From contig CP085928.1 in the NCBI GenBank assembly GCA_020735665.1, positions 2,650,501 to 2,714,500 on the forward strand: a stretch of DNA of 64,000 bases. Direction: 5' to 3'. Position numbers and translations under genes: made by a program. The stretch's first letter is position 1; each line of letters begins with the position of its first letter. Of this stretch, positions 29,605 to 39,668 are shown one piece after another. Under the pieces are notes generated by a model. That model was not told the DNA's origin, did not search any database, and saw only the letters and a list, made by a program, of their open reading frames with translations. The stretch is from Lachnospiraceae bacterium GAM79 (GTDB lineage Bacteria > Bacillota > Clostridia > Lachnospirales > Lachnospiraceae).

Positions 29605-30729
29605 ATGAAAAAGATATTGATAACAGGTGGTGCGGGATTTATTGGCTCACACCTTGCAAATGAGTTGATAAAGAGAGGATATACAGTCAGAGTTCTTGAT
29701 AACTTATCAGAACAGGTACATGGAAAAAATGCGAAGATACCAGCTGAATTAGATGAAAGAGTTGAATTCATCCTCGGGGATGTAAGAAATACAGAGGATT
29801 GGAGAAAAGCATTATCAGGAATGGATGTTGTTGTTCATCTGGCAGCTGAAACGGGTACTGGGCAGTCTATGTATGAAGTATATCATTATACTGATACGAA
29901 TATAGGTGGAACTGCCAAGTTAATTGATATATTAACAAATGAAAAGCATTCAATTAAAAAAGTGTTGGTTGCATCTTCCAGAGCCATTTATGGAGAGGGA
30001 GCTTATAATTGCCTAAAACATGGAATTGTATATCCGGAATTTAGAACAGAGGAAGATCTGGAAGCAAAAGATTTTGGAATGAAGTGCCCGATATGTGGAG
30101 AAAGCGTTTCTGTTGTGGCTACAAAAGAAGATGCTCTTTTACATCCTGTAAGTGTATATGGTATTACAAAGCAGGTTCAGGAAGAATTGGTTCTTACATT
30201 GTGTAAAAATCTGGGTATACCGGCGTTGGCATATCGTTTTCAGAATGTATATGGTCCGGGACAATCTTTATCAAATCCATATACGGGTATTTTATCTATC
30301 TTTTCAACAAGAATTCGACAGGGAAAGGATATCAATATTTTTGAAGATGGTCAGGAATCACGGGATTTTGTCTATATTGATGATATAGTTGCAGCCCTTA
30401 TCGCGGGAATTGAATCGGATCGCTACATGCACGAAAGTTTCAATGTAGGAACAGGCAAGATGGTAACAGTTGAAACGGTTGTAAATGAATTAATGCGGTG
30501 TTATAAAAAGACCGTTCCGGTACATATATCAGGCATGTTTCGTGTCGGCGATATCCGTAATAATTATGCAGATATGACAAAAACAGAAAAACTTTTAGGG
30601 TTTAGAACTAAAGTTGATTTTTCTGAAGGAATTGAGAAATTTGCTGATTGGGTATGCGGACAGGATATGAATCTGGATGGATATGAGCGGTCTCTTAATG
30701 AATTAAAGGAAAGAGGATTACTAAAATAG
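29605..30729 (+). CDS. dTDP-L-rhamnose 4-epimerase-like extended SDR
   Basis: 374 residues. ILITGGAGFIGSHLA (cofactor loop), VLDNLSEQVHG, HLAAETGTGQSMYEV, ASSRAIYGEGAY and YGITKQVQEEL (catalytic Tyr-X3-Lys) are in the expected order. NVYGPGQSLSNPYTGILSIF and FRVGDIRNNYADM are characteristic of dTDP-L-rhamnose 4-epimerases (WbiB/Tle type), which make dTDP-6-deoxy-L-talose. A Cys-X2-Cys insertion (KCPICGES, about residue 155) just before the catalytic Tyr is also seen in that subgroup and may bind metal. Last gene of the glycan block, followed by a terminator. rmlABCD are not in the window. Confidence 0.85.
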   Translation: MKKILITGGAGFIGSHLANELIKRGYTVRVLDNLSEQVHGKNAKIPAELDERVEFILGDVRNTEDWRKALSGMDVVVHLAAETGTGQSMYEVYHYTDTNIGGTAKLIDILTNEKHSIKKVLVASSRAIYGEGAYNCLKHGIVYPEFRTEEDLEAKDFGMKCPICGESVSVVATKEDALLHPVSVYGITKQVQEELVLTLCKNLGIPALAYRFQNVYGPGQSLSNPYTGILSIFSTRIRQGKDINIFEDGQESRDFVYIDDIVAALIAGIESDRYMHESFNVGTGKMVTVETVVNELMRCYKKTVPVHISGMFRVGDIRNNYADMTKTEKLLGFRTKVDFSEGIEKFADWVCGQDMNLDGYERSLNELKERGLLK

Positions 30730-30799
30730 TTTTCAAATTTATAAGTTTTTAAACTTCTTAAACCTTATTAATTGGGAACTGAAGAGTGTAACAATACAT

Positions 30800-30834
30800 A
30801 AGCGGATTCATCATAAGATGGATCCGTTTATTGT
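30800..30834 (+). terminator. terminator at the end of the glycan operon
   Basis: 13-bp stem AAGCGGATTCATC / GATGGATCCGTTT with two G-U pairs and loop ATAA, followed by ATTGTATAAT. The T-tract is short, so efficiency is uncertain. Confidence 0.55.
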
Positions 30835-30982
30835 ATAATAAAGATATGTAAATATTTATATTACCGGGCATCAAAACCACATGGGTTTGGGTAAAAGTTT
30901 GGTTTTTGTGTCTGAAAGGTTTGCTATACAAAAACAGGAATAAAGAATATAATCTATAAGCGTCAGGGTTATGGGGGTATGT

Positions 30983-32485
30983 ATGAAACAAATGAATAAC
31001 GAGATAATTTATCCACGATCGGAAGAAGAAGTGTTGCTGATTTTAGCGACAGCAAAAAAAGAAGGCCATCTGCTAGAGATTATTTTTGATGAGTTTGTGA
31101 AGAAACCATTTTCCATGCCGGTACTTTGGGGGTGCCGGGCATATTTCTACGGGCTGAAAAAAGAAGAGCTGTCAGCACATCCGGTTCTGTTTACTCATCT
31201 TGCATTGCTATCTGCTATGGATGGGGACTTGAGTCAGGCAAAATCATATGTACAGTTTATGGGGAAGACACCGCGGCTGGTGAAAATGGATACATATGAT
31301 ATGATGGACATTTGTCGTATCAAAACAGAACTTGTCATGCCATATATAAGTGATGCAATGTTTTTTCGGATCGTAAGTTTTCTAATTGAAGAAGAACTGG
31401 TGCCCGTGATGGGTCTTACGCTTTCAGCATGCAGACCAAGTATACTGAATGGTTTTCGCGACTTTACAAGATATGGCAAATATCTGAAAAAAAGTAAGGA
31501 CGGGATAACAGAAGCCGCATGCCGATTATATGGTGGAAGTGTTGGACAGAAAGTGTATGAGATCATGCTGGCAGAGTGGTATTATCAGAACAATAATTGT
31601 TTTGAGGCACTGATTCTTGTGACCGGAACGATTCCGTTGATCGAGCAGGAGAAGGATATGCGTTGTCTGTTTGTGGCACTTGCACTTCAGATGAAGATCC
31701 TTTTGGTAAATGGACAGACAAAAGCTGCACGTCCTTTGGTGGAAAAGATTCGGAAACGGATACAGATTACGGGATGGGATGAATTAACTTCAAGTCTGAA
31801 TGCGATCGAATGTCTTGGTGCCTGTTATGATGGGCGACTACAGGATGTAGAGCGTTGGTTAGATGATATAGCACCGGATGAGAATAAGGGCATCTTCATG
31901 ATGGATATGTATGCATGGATGGTTAAGGTGCGATGTTATATACAGACAGGCAAATATATGGCTGCCTATGTATTGACACACCAGCTTATTGCATTGTTGA
32001 TTCCGGGCAGACGTTATATGGATTTGTGTGAATGCTATATGTTGTCAGCTATCATATATTATAAGATGAAGAATATGGAAGGCATGTGTGAGGAGCTTTC
32101 CAAGGCCATTGTGCTTGCAAAAAGGTGCGGTTATATCAGACTGCTTGCGGACACGGGCAATTGTATGGTACAAATGCTGACAATTTATCAGAAAGAATAT
32201 GAAGAAGATTCCTTCATAAGTGAGATTAAGGAACTTGCATATTCGGTCGGTACTTATTTCCCTGATTATTTAAAATCTCCATATGAATATTATGAACCTC
32301 TGACTCAGATGGAAGAAAAAGTCTTTCGTTTGATGGCACAGGGCTTAAGTAATGATGATATTGCACGACAACTGGGCAAAAAGACGGGAACTGTGAAGTT
32401 CCATAGCTGTAATATCTTTCGTAAGCTGCAGGTTCCGACGCGTCAGGAGGCAGTCGAACGCGGTCGGGAGATTGGTCTGTTATAA
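30983..32485 (+). CDS. LuxR-family regulator with helical (TPR-like) sensor region
   Basis: 500 residues. Start ATG 30983 is chosen because GGGGG lies about 7 nt upstream; ATG 30971 is also in frame. Residues about 15-420 are all-helical with TPR-like repetition, like the C-terminal half of MalT/LAL regulators but without any AAA/NACHT ATPase. The C-terminal LuxR helix-turn-helix (about 435-497) shows LTQMEEKVFRLMAQGLSNDDIA, GKKTGTVKFHSCNIFRKL and the terminal EAVERGREIGLL. The adjacent large secreted protein, in the same orientation 70 nt downstream, is its most likely target; this is inference. Confidence 0.82.
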   Translation: MKQMNNEIIYPRSEEEVLLILATAKKEGHLLEIIFDEFVKKPFSMPVLWGCRAYFYGLKKEELSAHPVLFTHLALLSAMDGDLSQAKSYVQFMGKTPRLVKMDTYDMMDICRIKTELVMPYISDAMFFRIVSFLIEEELVPVMGLTLSACRPSILNGFRDFTRYGKYLKKSKDGITEAACRLYGGSVGQKVYEIMLAEWYYQNNNCFEALILVTGTIPLIEQEKDMRCLFVALALQMKILLVNGQTKAARPLVEKIRKRIQITGWDELTSSLNAIECLGACYDGRLQDVERWLDDIAPDENKGIFMMDMYAWMVKVRCYIQTGKYMAAYVLTHQLIALLIPGRRYMDLCECYMLSAIIYYKMKNMEGMCEELSKAIVLAKRCGYIRLLADTGNCMVQMLTIYQKEYEEDSFISEIKELAYSVGTYFPDYLKSPYEYYEPLTQMEEKVFRLMAQGLSNDDIARQLGKKTGTVKFHSCNIFRKLQVPTRQEAVERGREIGLL

Positions 32486-32500
32486 AAACAGACGCTTTAA

Positions 32501-32529
32501 TATATAAGAGCATTTGGCTCTTTTATATA
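32501..32529 (+). promoter_or_regulatory. hairpin in the leader of the large secreted-protein gene
   Basis: TATATAAGAGC / GGCTCTTTTATATA around loop ATTT. It lies 16 nt after the LuxR gene stop and 25 nt before the next start, followed by A-rich DNA and not a T-tract. It is weak as a terminator and could be an attenuator or operator. Confidence 0.4.
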
Positions 32530-32554
32530 GAAAAATAAAAAGGAGGAAATAAGA

Positions 32555-35500
32555 TTGAAACAGAAAATTAAATTTGTGAAGCGTTTCATGTCAGTGGTAG
32601 TGGCTGCAACTATGGTGTTTGCAATGGTTACAGGCATTGGTGACTTTTTTCCGAATATAAAATCGGAAGCGGCAGCACGCCAGACGCTGTATATCTGTGA
32701 TATTAAATCCGGGGGATTTAGTGCCAATTATGCAGGATATACAAGACTGTCTATTGATAGAAATGCGGGAAATGTAAACAGGGGATGTGGAAAAGGATCC
32801 AATGATTATATCTGGGTAAAGACGACCACAGATCCGGCACAGGCATATACAAGGATATGGTCTGTATGGCAGAATAATTCAGGTACATCAAGCAGTCTTG
32901 ACGGATATAGCGTTGAGAGAAAGACGGGTGACCTGAATGATGGTGTAGGTTCAAAGTCCGGTTATATCTACGTCTATGCAACAAAGGACAGAAATGCAGG
33001 AGATCCAATCTCATCACTTGGTATCTGGAATACCGATGATAGAAAGCTGCAGTATGCCGGAGGAAACTCAGGAAGCGGTCTTACAAGTGAATATCAGCAG
33101 GAGGTTGACAGCAACTGGAACAAGATTGATGGAGATCTCAATAAAAATGCCGGAGGTGCATATATTTATCTTTATTGTAAGAGAGCACCTTATGTGATTC
33201 CAAATGATATAAGGATTACTTTTGATGGTGAATATCATAGGGGATATGTAGAGTCAAAGACATCCGGCGTATCGATCTCATATGATAATACCGGTATGTA
33301 TCAGGTAGGAAGTAATACTACAAAATATGCGGTGTCAAAATCCGGTATGGAGACAGCATATGGTACATTTACAAATACGATCGCTGATCCATATGGCTAT
33401 GACAAATACACGAAGCTGGAGGATGGACTCTGGCTTGGAGTAAAGAGCACAGCGGAAACAGCAACAAAAGATGACTATTCTTATTCGGAGACAGATGGAC
33501 TTACGATCAAATCTGATAAGGAGATGATCCTGTTCGGAACAAAATCCGGTAAGGTTATGAAGGGTCAGATCAAGGCAGCAGGGGATATTGATGTGAATCT
33601 TGCGATCCGTAGTCTGACGATCACACGGAATACTCAGGGGGCAGCGATCACAGTAAATCCGGCAGAGGGTAAGACCGTGACGATCACTGCTTACGGAACA
33701 AACAATCTGACATCATCGGGAGCTTATGCAGCGATCCAGAAGAATGGAAGCGGTAAGCTGGTACTGACTTCTACGACGAAAGGTACTATAAATGCAACTG
33801 CCGGTAACAATGCGACATATGGAGCAGCCGGTATCGGTGGTGGTACAGACAAAACCTTAAAGGTTGTTTCAAATATTGAGATAAATGGAAATGTAATTAT
33901 AAAAGCAAGGGGATCACAGCCATCAAATGAAAGCTATGCAGCATATGGAGCAGCCGGTATCGGTTCTCAGTACAATATGCCGGTTGATGGCATCCGGATC
34001 TCAGAAAATGCAGACGTAACAGCAATTGGTGCAAACGGAGCAGCCGGTATCGGTTCCGGTGCAAATGCTGATGCTGCCAATATCGAGATTGCAGGCGGAA
34101 TCGTAAATGCAACAGCGGGAAGTGGAACGATCGGTTCTAAAAATATTGGCGGAGCCGGTATTGGTTCCGGTGCTTACATAAATGATGAAGCAAAGCTTGC
34201 TTCCGGTATTACCATTTCAGGAGGAACTGTAATAGCGACCGGTGGAGACGGCGGAGCAGGTATCGGTTCCGGATCTGATGTAGAAGCAACAGAGATTAAG
34301 GTAACAGGCGGTGTTGTAAAAAAAGCAACAGGCGGCACAGATGCAGCTGGTGTTGGCTCGGGAGCAAATGCAAAGGTATCGTATATTATGATATCAGGTG
34401 GAACTGTAACAGCAGTTGGTGGAGCAAATGGAGCCGGTATCGGTTCCGGTCTGGCAGGTGCAGCCTCCGATATTTACATTTCAGGAAATGTAGCTGTAAC
34501 GGTAACAGCAGGAACAGACGGAGCCGGTATCGGTTCCGGTAAGAATGCATCCGTTGATAATATCAATATTTATTTAGAGTATGCAGGAAATCTGACTGTC
34601 GATGGTACAGAAAACGGAGCTGGTATTGGTTCCGGAGCAACAGATACTGTATCAGAGGCAACAAATATTAATATTTCAAATACAGGTTTTATTAGTATCA
34701 GAGCAAGAGGAAATGGAGCCGGTATCGGAGCCGGTCTGAATTCAGAGACAAGGGATATTAATATTATCGGCGAGGTCGTTGAGACAAAAGGAAAGCTTAT
34801 AGTTATTGCTGCAAATGGTCCGGCAATCGGTGCTTATGCAGGAGATGTTAAGAACGTAAATGTCTTAACAGATGCAACAGTTAACCTCAGTGCTGAAAAT
34901 GGTATTGCAGTAGGAGCACTGAATGGCTCATCTGCTTCTGATATTACAATTATCGGTGATAATATCTGTGGAGCAAAGGCAGAGGATGTTCCTGTTCTGG
35001 GAACTGTTTCTAACTCTGTTCTGTTCGTAGGAAAGACATATGAGGTTTATGGAACAGCAACCATTCGCAAGAGTACACATATTAAAGCAGGAACAACATT
35101 AGAATTACCGTCATCATCCAAGCTGATCATTCCTAAGGACGTTGAACTTGTAGTTGATCCACAGCATGATGATGTACTTCCGGGTGCGCTTGTCTGGGCA
35201 GCTGACAGTGATGCACAGTTGATCATCAATGGTACTTTAACAGTTAAGGGAACAATGGCGATGGATTCCGAATATGGTATCATTGTATTGAACGGTTCTC
35301 TTAATCTGGAAGAAAATGCTAATATTTACGGTAAGTTCTTTATGAATGGTAAATATACCGGAAATGGTGTTATCACAAAGGGAAAGAATCAGACTCCGGA
35401 GGAAGGGGAGATTGCAGTATACCTTGAACTGAATATTGATGATGGTGTAACCTACAATGCAAAGGGAAATCTTGCAGAGAACCAGTTGATCATTGATGAG

Positions 35501-38317
35501 TCCAGTCTGGAGGATACTACTACCGGTACATATGCAATTAATAACATTGTTGCACATGACGGATTCCAGATCACAGATATCCTGTTGGATGGCAAGTCCA
35601 TTATAAATGACAGCAGTTATGTTACAAAGAATCAGGAAACAGGAGAGTACAATGTAGTATTATCGGTATCTGAATATCGTGGTGAGACGATAAAATTTGC
35701 AGTTAAAGCAAAATCAACCGTAGAATCGATCAGCATCGAACGTTTCCCAAATAAGACAGCATTTGCCAAAGGGGCAGAGTTTGATCTGAATGGTCTGAAG
35801 GTAGTAAAGACATATAAGAATAAGAAGACTGCACCGGTTGATATTGATAAGGAGCTGAAGGTTACAGGCTATGATATGAACAGCGTTTCTGCACAGACGG
35901 TAACACTTCAGTATATTGCAGATGACAGATACAGTGATGATATTACAGCATCCTATGAGATAACTGTATTTGATTTTGCAGGCTTAAATCAGGGAAAGAC
36001 CACGCTTACTGCGGGCGGCGAATCATTTGTTGCTACAGATGTAGATAATGCGGAGCATGTTGTTAAGTTTGCATTAGATAAGAATGTCGGTGATATCTCA
36101 GCACTGAAGGATAAGATCCGTCTTCAGGTACAGGGATTTACCAATTCAGTTGGTCAGATTGATTTTGTATCAAGTGAAGTAGTCGGACAGAATGCGGTTG
36201 AGGCAACATATGTAGCAGATATATATGTAGATAAAGCGAAAACAGTAGTGATTCAGTATACAATAGTGATCACACAGCCAACTTTATACTATGATCTTGC
36301 AGAGGCAGCAGTAGCAGTAAATGGCGAATATACCTATGATGGAACACAGCAGACACCGGATAAGGAAAATATCGAAGTTACAATCGATGGCGCAGTTGTT
36401 CCGGACGATCAGTATACGGTAGAGTATGGCGAGAATGTGAATGCCGGTACCGGTAGACTTACGATCAAGGGTGATGGTATTCATACTACAAACAGTAAGG
36501 AAGAAACATTTACAATTGCAAAAGCGAAGCTTACGGATATTGATGCACTTGTAAGATCAAATGAATTTACAGTTCAGAATGATGTAAAGCATGAGCTTCA
36601 GATAGAATTTGGCGAGATCAAGGGCCTTGCAGCAGATGAATATACTGTATCTTATAAGAAGATATCCGATCAGTCAAATATCGTGGCAAATGTATCAAAC
36701 GGAGTTATCACGACTGCTTATGATACATCCTATTCAAAGGCAGGAACAGCAGAAATCGCTGTTAATGTAACAATTAAGGATAGTGCAGTAAACTACTATG
36801 CAGATTCTGAATTATCACATTCCGTAAATGTTACATTAACAAAGTATGTAAAGGGAACTAATATTACGATCACTTCCGATTCTGATGATTTTGCGTGGGA
36901 TGCATCAGCCGGTGAATATAAGGTGACGCTTTATAAGGGCGAGAAGATCTGGATCGATGCCAAACTTAACGATGGATCAACAGATGTTATTGACTATAAG
37001 GTTGCAGAAGGCGGCGAAGAGGTAGCTGCTTGTGATGGAATTACCATTTCTGCGTTAGGCAAGGGATCGACCATTATCACTGCAAGTACAGGTAAGGGCG
37101 CTACAACAAAGAGGATTGCGGTAACGGTTCTTCCGACTACCAGACTTGAATTAACCGGTACGGAGACTTATGAGAAGGTATTTGGCGATAGCGCATTTAC
37201 ACTGGATGTGGCTTTGAAGGATGCAGCGCTTGAATCCAAGCTCTCTGCATTACGGTATGTTTCGGCTGATCCGGAGGTTGCTGCTGTAGATGAGACCGGT
37301 AAAGTTACTATAACGGGATGCGGTGAGACTACAATTACAGTAACATCCTATACAGAAGAAAGAGCATATACATCTGACGAATATGTGGTAATAATCAAGG
37401 TTAAGGCACCACATACGAAACATATCAAAGATAATGGAACAAGAGTTGAGCCAACCTGTGAGAAAAATGGTTCTATCACATATAGATGTACCGAGTGTAA
37501 TGAGATTGTGGATACAGAAGAACTGAAGGCAACCGGACATAGATGGGATGAAGGACAGGTTACGACACAGCCGACTACAAAGACAGAGGGTGTAAAGACA
37601 TATACTTGCAGCGTCTGCAAAAAGACAAAGACAGAGTCGATTGCAAAGCTTCAGGAGCCGACACCGGTAGAACCGGCACCGGCGAATCCAACACCGGTGA
37701 CCCCAACGACACCGGAAAAACCGACAGTAAAACCGATCAAGAAGGGGGATGTGGTTTCTGATGACAGTAAAGCTGCAAAGGTTCAGGTTATAAGCACATC
37801 CAAGAAAACAGTTGCATATAAAGCACCTGTAAATAAAAAGGCTAAGACTGTCAGCATTCCGGCAACCGTGAAGATCAGAGGTAAGAAATACAAAGTAACA
37901 CAGATCGCAGAGGGTGCTTTCAAGAATAATAAGAAGGTAACAAAGGTTACAATCGGAAGCAATGTTAGTAAGATTTCCAAGAATGCTTTCAATGGAGCGA
38001 TAAAACTTAAAACCGTTACTATGGGACAGAACGTAACGGAGATCGGAGCATATGCATTTAAGGGCTGCAAAGCTCTTACCGGTATTACGCTTCCGGCGAA
38101 GACAACGAAGATTGGTGATCAGGCATTTAGCGTATGCAAGAAGCTGAAGACAATTACGATCAAATCTTCAAAGATCACATCCAAGAAGCTTTCCAAGAAT
38201 GCATTTAAGGGCATCACAAAGGTTACTACAATTAAAGTACCGAAGAAGAAGGTTTCTTCTTATCAGAAGTTGTTTAAGAGTAAAGGCTTATCTTCCAAGG
38301 TTAAGGTAACAAAATAA
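32555..38317 (+). CDS. very large secreted repeat protein with BspA-like C-terminus
   Basis: 1920 residues, TTG start behind AAGGAGGAAATAAGA. Signal peptide 1-40 (cleavage after KSEAA). Residues about 41-215 contain three related units ending in IWVK, IYVY and IYLY, suggesting a beta-prism (MABP-like) fold. About 355-820 is a parallel beta-helix-like region with at least ten GAAGIG/GAGIGSG turns separated by TITISGGTV-type strands. Then come several Ig-like modules (VESISIERFPNKTAF, MBG-like YTYDGTQQTPD, Big-like ALRYVSADPEVAAVDETGKVTI). A Cys4 unit (HTKH...TCEKNG, YRCTECNE, YTCSVCKK) lies at about 1625-1690, then a Pro-rich linker and BspA-type leucine-rich repeats (AFKNNKKVTKVTIGSNVSKI). 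No LPXTG. Probable surface adhesin or glycan-binding protein. Confidence 0.85.
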   Translation: MKQKIKFVKRFMSVVVAATMVFAMVTGIGDFFPNIKSEAAARQTLYICDIKSGGFSANYAGYTRLSIDRNAGNVNRGCGKGSNDYIWVKTTTDPAQAYTRIWSVWQNNSGTSSSLDGYSVERKTGDLNDGVGSKSGYIYVYATKDRNAGDPISSLGIWNTDDRKLQYAGGNSGSGLTSEYQQEVDSNWNKIDGDLNKNAGGAYIYLYCKRAPYVIPNDIRITFDGEYHRGYVESKTSGVSISYDNTGMYQVGSNTTKYAVSKSGMETAYGTFTNTIADPYGYDKYTKLEDGLWLGVKSTAETATKDDYSYSETDGLTIKSDKEMILFGTKSGKVMKGQIKAAGDIDVNLAIRSLTITRNTQGAAITVNPAEGKTVTITAYGTNNLTSSGAYAAIQKNGSGKLVLTSTTKGTINATAGNNATYGAAGIGGGTDKTLKVVSNIEINGNVIIKARGSQPSNESYAAYGAAGIGSQYNMPVDGIRISENADVTAIGANGAAGIGSGANADAANIEIAGGIVNATAGSGTIGSKNIGGAGIGSGAYINDEAKLASGITISGGTVIATGGDGGAGIGSGSDVEATEIKVTGGVVKKATGGTDAAGVGSGANAKVSYIMISGGTVTAVGGANGAGIGSGLAGAASDIYISGNVAVTVTAGTDGAGIGSGKNASVDNINIYLEYAGNLTVDGTENGAGIGSGATDTVSEATNINISNTGFISIRARGNGAGIGAGLNSETRDINIIGEVVETKGKLIVIAANGPAIGAYAGDVKNVNVLTDATVNLSAENGIAVGALNGSSASDITIIGDNICGAKAEDVPVLGTVSNSVLFVGKTYEVYGTATIRKSTHIKAGTTLELPSSSKLIIPKDVELVVDPQHDDVLPGALVWAADSDAQLIINGTLTVKGTMAMDSEYGIIVLNGSLNLEENANIYGKFFMNGKYTGNGVITKGKNQTPEEGEIAVYLELNIDDGVTYNAKGNLAENQLIIDESSLEDTTTGTYAINNIVAHDGFQITDILLDGKSIINDSSYVTKNQETGEYNVVLSVSEYRGETIKFAVKAKSTVESISIERFPNKTAFAKGAEFDLNGLKVVKTYKNKKTAPVDIDKELKVTGYDMNSVSAQTVTLQYIADDRYSDDITASYEITVFDFAGLNQGKTTLTAGGESFVATDVDNAEHVVKFALDKNVGDISALKDKIRLQVQGFTNSVGQIDFVSSEVVGQNAVEATYVADIYVDKAKTVVIQYTIVITQPTLYYDLAEAAVAVNGEYTYDGTQQTPDKENIEVTIDGAVVPDDQYTVEYGENVNAGTGRLTIKGDGIHTTNSKEETFTIAKAKLTDIDALVRSNEFTVQNDVKHELQIEFGEIKGLAADEYTVSYKKISDQSNIVANVSNGVITTAYDTSYSKAGTAEIAVNVTIKDSAVNYYADSELSHSVNVTLTKYVKGTNITITSDSDDFAWDASAGEYKVTLYKGEKIWIDAKLNDGSTDVIDYKVAEGGEEVAACDGITISALGKGSTIITASTGKGATTKRIAVTVLPTTRLELTGTETYEKVFGDSAFTLDVALKDAALESKLSALRYVSADPEVAAVDETGKVTITGCGETTITVTSYTEERAYTSDEYVVIIKVKAPHTKHIKDNGTRVEPTCEKNGSITYRCTECNEIVDTEELKATGHRWDEGQVTTQPTTKTEGVKTYTCSVCKKTKTESIAKLQEPTPVEPAPANPTPVTPTTPEKPTVKPIKKGDVVSDDSKAAKVQVISTSKKTVAYKAPVNKKAKTVSIPATVKIRGKKYKVTQIAEGAFKNNKKVTKVTIGSNVSKISKNAFNGAIKLKTVTMGQNVTEIGAYAFKGCKALTGITLPAKTTKIGDQAFSVCKKLKTITIKSSKITSKKLSKNAFKGITKVTTIKVPKKKVSSYQKLFKSKGLSSKVKVTK

Positions 38318-38340
38318 CAAAATAACAGTAAAAGCAATGG

Positions 38341-38382
38341 ACGCCGTTTGTGGTAAAAATATCACAGACGGCGTTTTCGTTT
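38341..38382 (+). terminator. terminator of the large secreted-protein gene
   Basis: Stem ACGCCGT-TT-GTG / CAC-AG-ACGGCGT followed by TTTTCGTTTT. Confidence 0.85.
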
Positions 38383-38438
38383 TATCTGGACAGTATGAGT
38401 CAAGGTGAAAAAAATTTTTAAAAAAATTTGAAAACTTT

Positions 38439-38471
38439 AAAACCTTTTTCCTTTTGCCCCTGTCTTATATA
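38439..38471 (+). promoter_or_regulatory. candidate ECF-sigma promoter, copy 1
   Basis: AAAAC at 38439, T5 at 38445-38449, C-rich spacer and TGTCTTATATA (38461-38471). The two halves and their spacing recur at 42080 and 43728. Copies 1 and 2 also share an AT-rich upstream block resembling AAAAATTTTTAAAAAATTT. It is 92 nt upstream of a secreted-protein gene. The resemblance to ECF promoters (AAC box at -35, GTC box at -10) is by eye. Confidence 0.6.
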
Positions 38472-38562
38472 GTAGAAGGCAGGAAATACAGAATGTTTTT
38501 CTTGCATCTATAAATATTTGTTGTAATATAAAAACATCAAAAAAATGAAAAGGAGAAGAAGA

Positions 38563-39645
38563 ATGATGAAAAACAAGAGATTATGGAAAGGGTTAATTGT
38601 AATGCTGGCAGCATTCGTAATGTTAGTGATGCCAGTGCAGAAGGCATCTGCAGCAGGAACAACAGAGGGATCAAATCTGATGTGGGGCAGTGCATATAGT
38701 GGAGTGATCACATACAGAGGGGAATATTACAGTTATAATTTTTCATTGAAACAGTCTGGTCGGGTAACGCTTGCATTTAATGTGGATTCTGTAAGTGAAT
38801 GTGCATGGACACAGATTGAGGAGATGAATTTCCTGGATGAGAGTGGATCGGTAGTAGGTTCTACCAGAGTTTCAGAAGGCAAGACGAACGTATGGATTGA
38901 TCTGTTAGCTGGAAATTATACTTTGGAGATAGTAGGACATTGGGGAACAGGAACAGGAGCATCGTTCTCATTTGTGCCATCATTCAAGTCAGCAGGAGAA
39001 ACAAAGTCAGAACATTCTATGGCAAAGAACAATGAGATTGGAATGGCAACTCCTTATAAGATTGGAACCAAGATCAAAGCTCAGTTAGCTTGTGGTGATA
39101 AGGTTGATATCTACAAAGTGAAGGTACCAAAGAATCTGTATTTGAATCTGACATTATCCAGTAAGCAGCAATATATGTCTGTTACTCTGAAAAATACAGC
39201 AGGAGATGTAGCAATAGGAGAATACAATATTACAGCAGGTACTCATAAATATAAATATTTTCTGCCAAAGGGAACATACTACATCACTTTTGAAAGAGGA
39301 ATTAATACAGGTACTTATTCCTTTAAGACTTCTTCAAAAGTAATGCCAACTGTTAAGATTAAAAAAGTAAAGGATACTGGAAAAACAATTACAGCTACAT
39401 TTAAAAGAAATTCAGATATGCAGGGTTACCAGATCCAGGTTGCAAGAGACAAGAAATTTAAAAAAGGAAAGAAATCATTTTCTTATGGTAATAGTGGGGA
39501 TGTAAGCGCATATGGATTAAAAAAAGGAACTTATTATGTTCGTATACGTGCTTATAAAACACGGAATGTAAGAGTAAATCATAATTATGAAACACGTTAT
39601 TATTACTCTGGCTGGAGTACAGTTAAGAAGGTTTATGTGAAATAA
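38563..39645 (+). CDS. secreted protein with PPC-like and Fn3-like domains (paralogue A)
   Basis: 360 residues, start ATG 38563 behind AAAAGGAGAAGAAGA. Signal peptide 1-30 (LWKGLIVMLAAFVMLVMPVQKASA). Two beta-sandwich units follow: about 35-140 (MWGSAYSGVITYRGEYYSYNF to ASFSFVPSF) and about 150-260 (KVDIYKVKVPKNLYLNLTL, YFLPKGTYYITFERG). They resemble bacterial pre-peptidase C-terminal domains. The C-terminal 95 residues resemble an Fn3 module (GYQIQVARDKKFKKG, GTYYVRIRAYK, YSGWSTVKKVYVK). No anchor, no catalytic motif. Close paralogue of the product of 42578-43666; both lie in the sigma block downstream of the same candidate promoter type. Confidence 0.8.
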   Translation: MMKNKRLWKGLIVMLAAFVMLVMPVQKASAAGTTEGSNLMWGSAYSGVITYRGEYYSYNFSLKQSGRVTLAFNVDSVSECAWTQIEEMNFLDESGSVVGSTRVSEGKTNVWIDLLAGNYTLEIVGHWGTGTGASFSFVPSFKSAGETKSEHSMAKNNEIGMATPYKIGTKIKAQLACGDKVDIYKVKVPKNLYLNLTLSSKQQYMSVTLKNTAGDVAIGEYNITAGTHKYKYFLPKGTYYITFERGINTGTYSFKTSSKVMPTVKIKKVKDTGKTITATFKRNSDMQGYQIQVARDKKFKKGKKSFSYGNSGDVSAYGLKKGTYYVRIRAYKTRNVRVNHNYETRYYYSGWSTVKKVYVK

Positions 39646-39668
39646 TACAACCCTACATAAATAAATAC

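Noticed and set aside
30834-30839. TATAAT just after the glycan-operon terminator
   Set aside because: No acceptable -35 hexamer at 16-18 bp; a second TATAAT at 30948 also lacks one at proper distance, so I did not call a promoter for the LuxR gene.
38320-38560. tRNA or riboswitch in the gap before secreted paralogue A
   Set aside because: Only a terminator, an AT-rich block and the promoter-like sequence are visible; no cloverleaf or known aptamer pattern.
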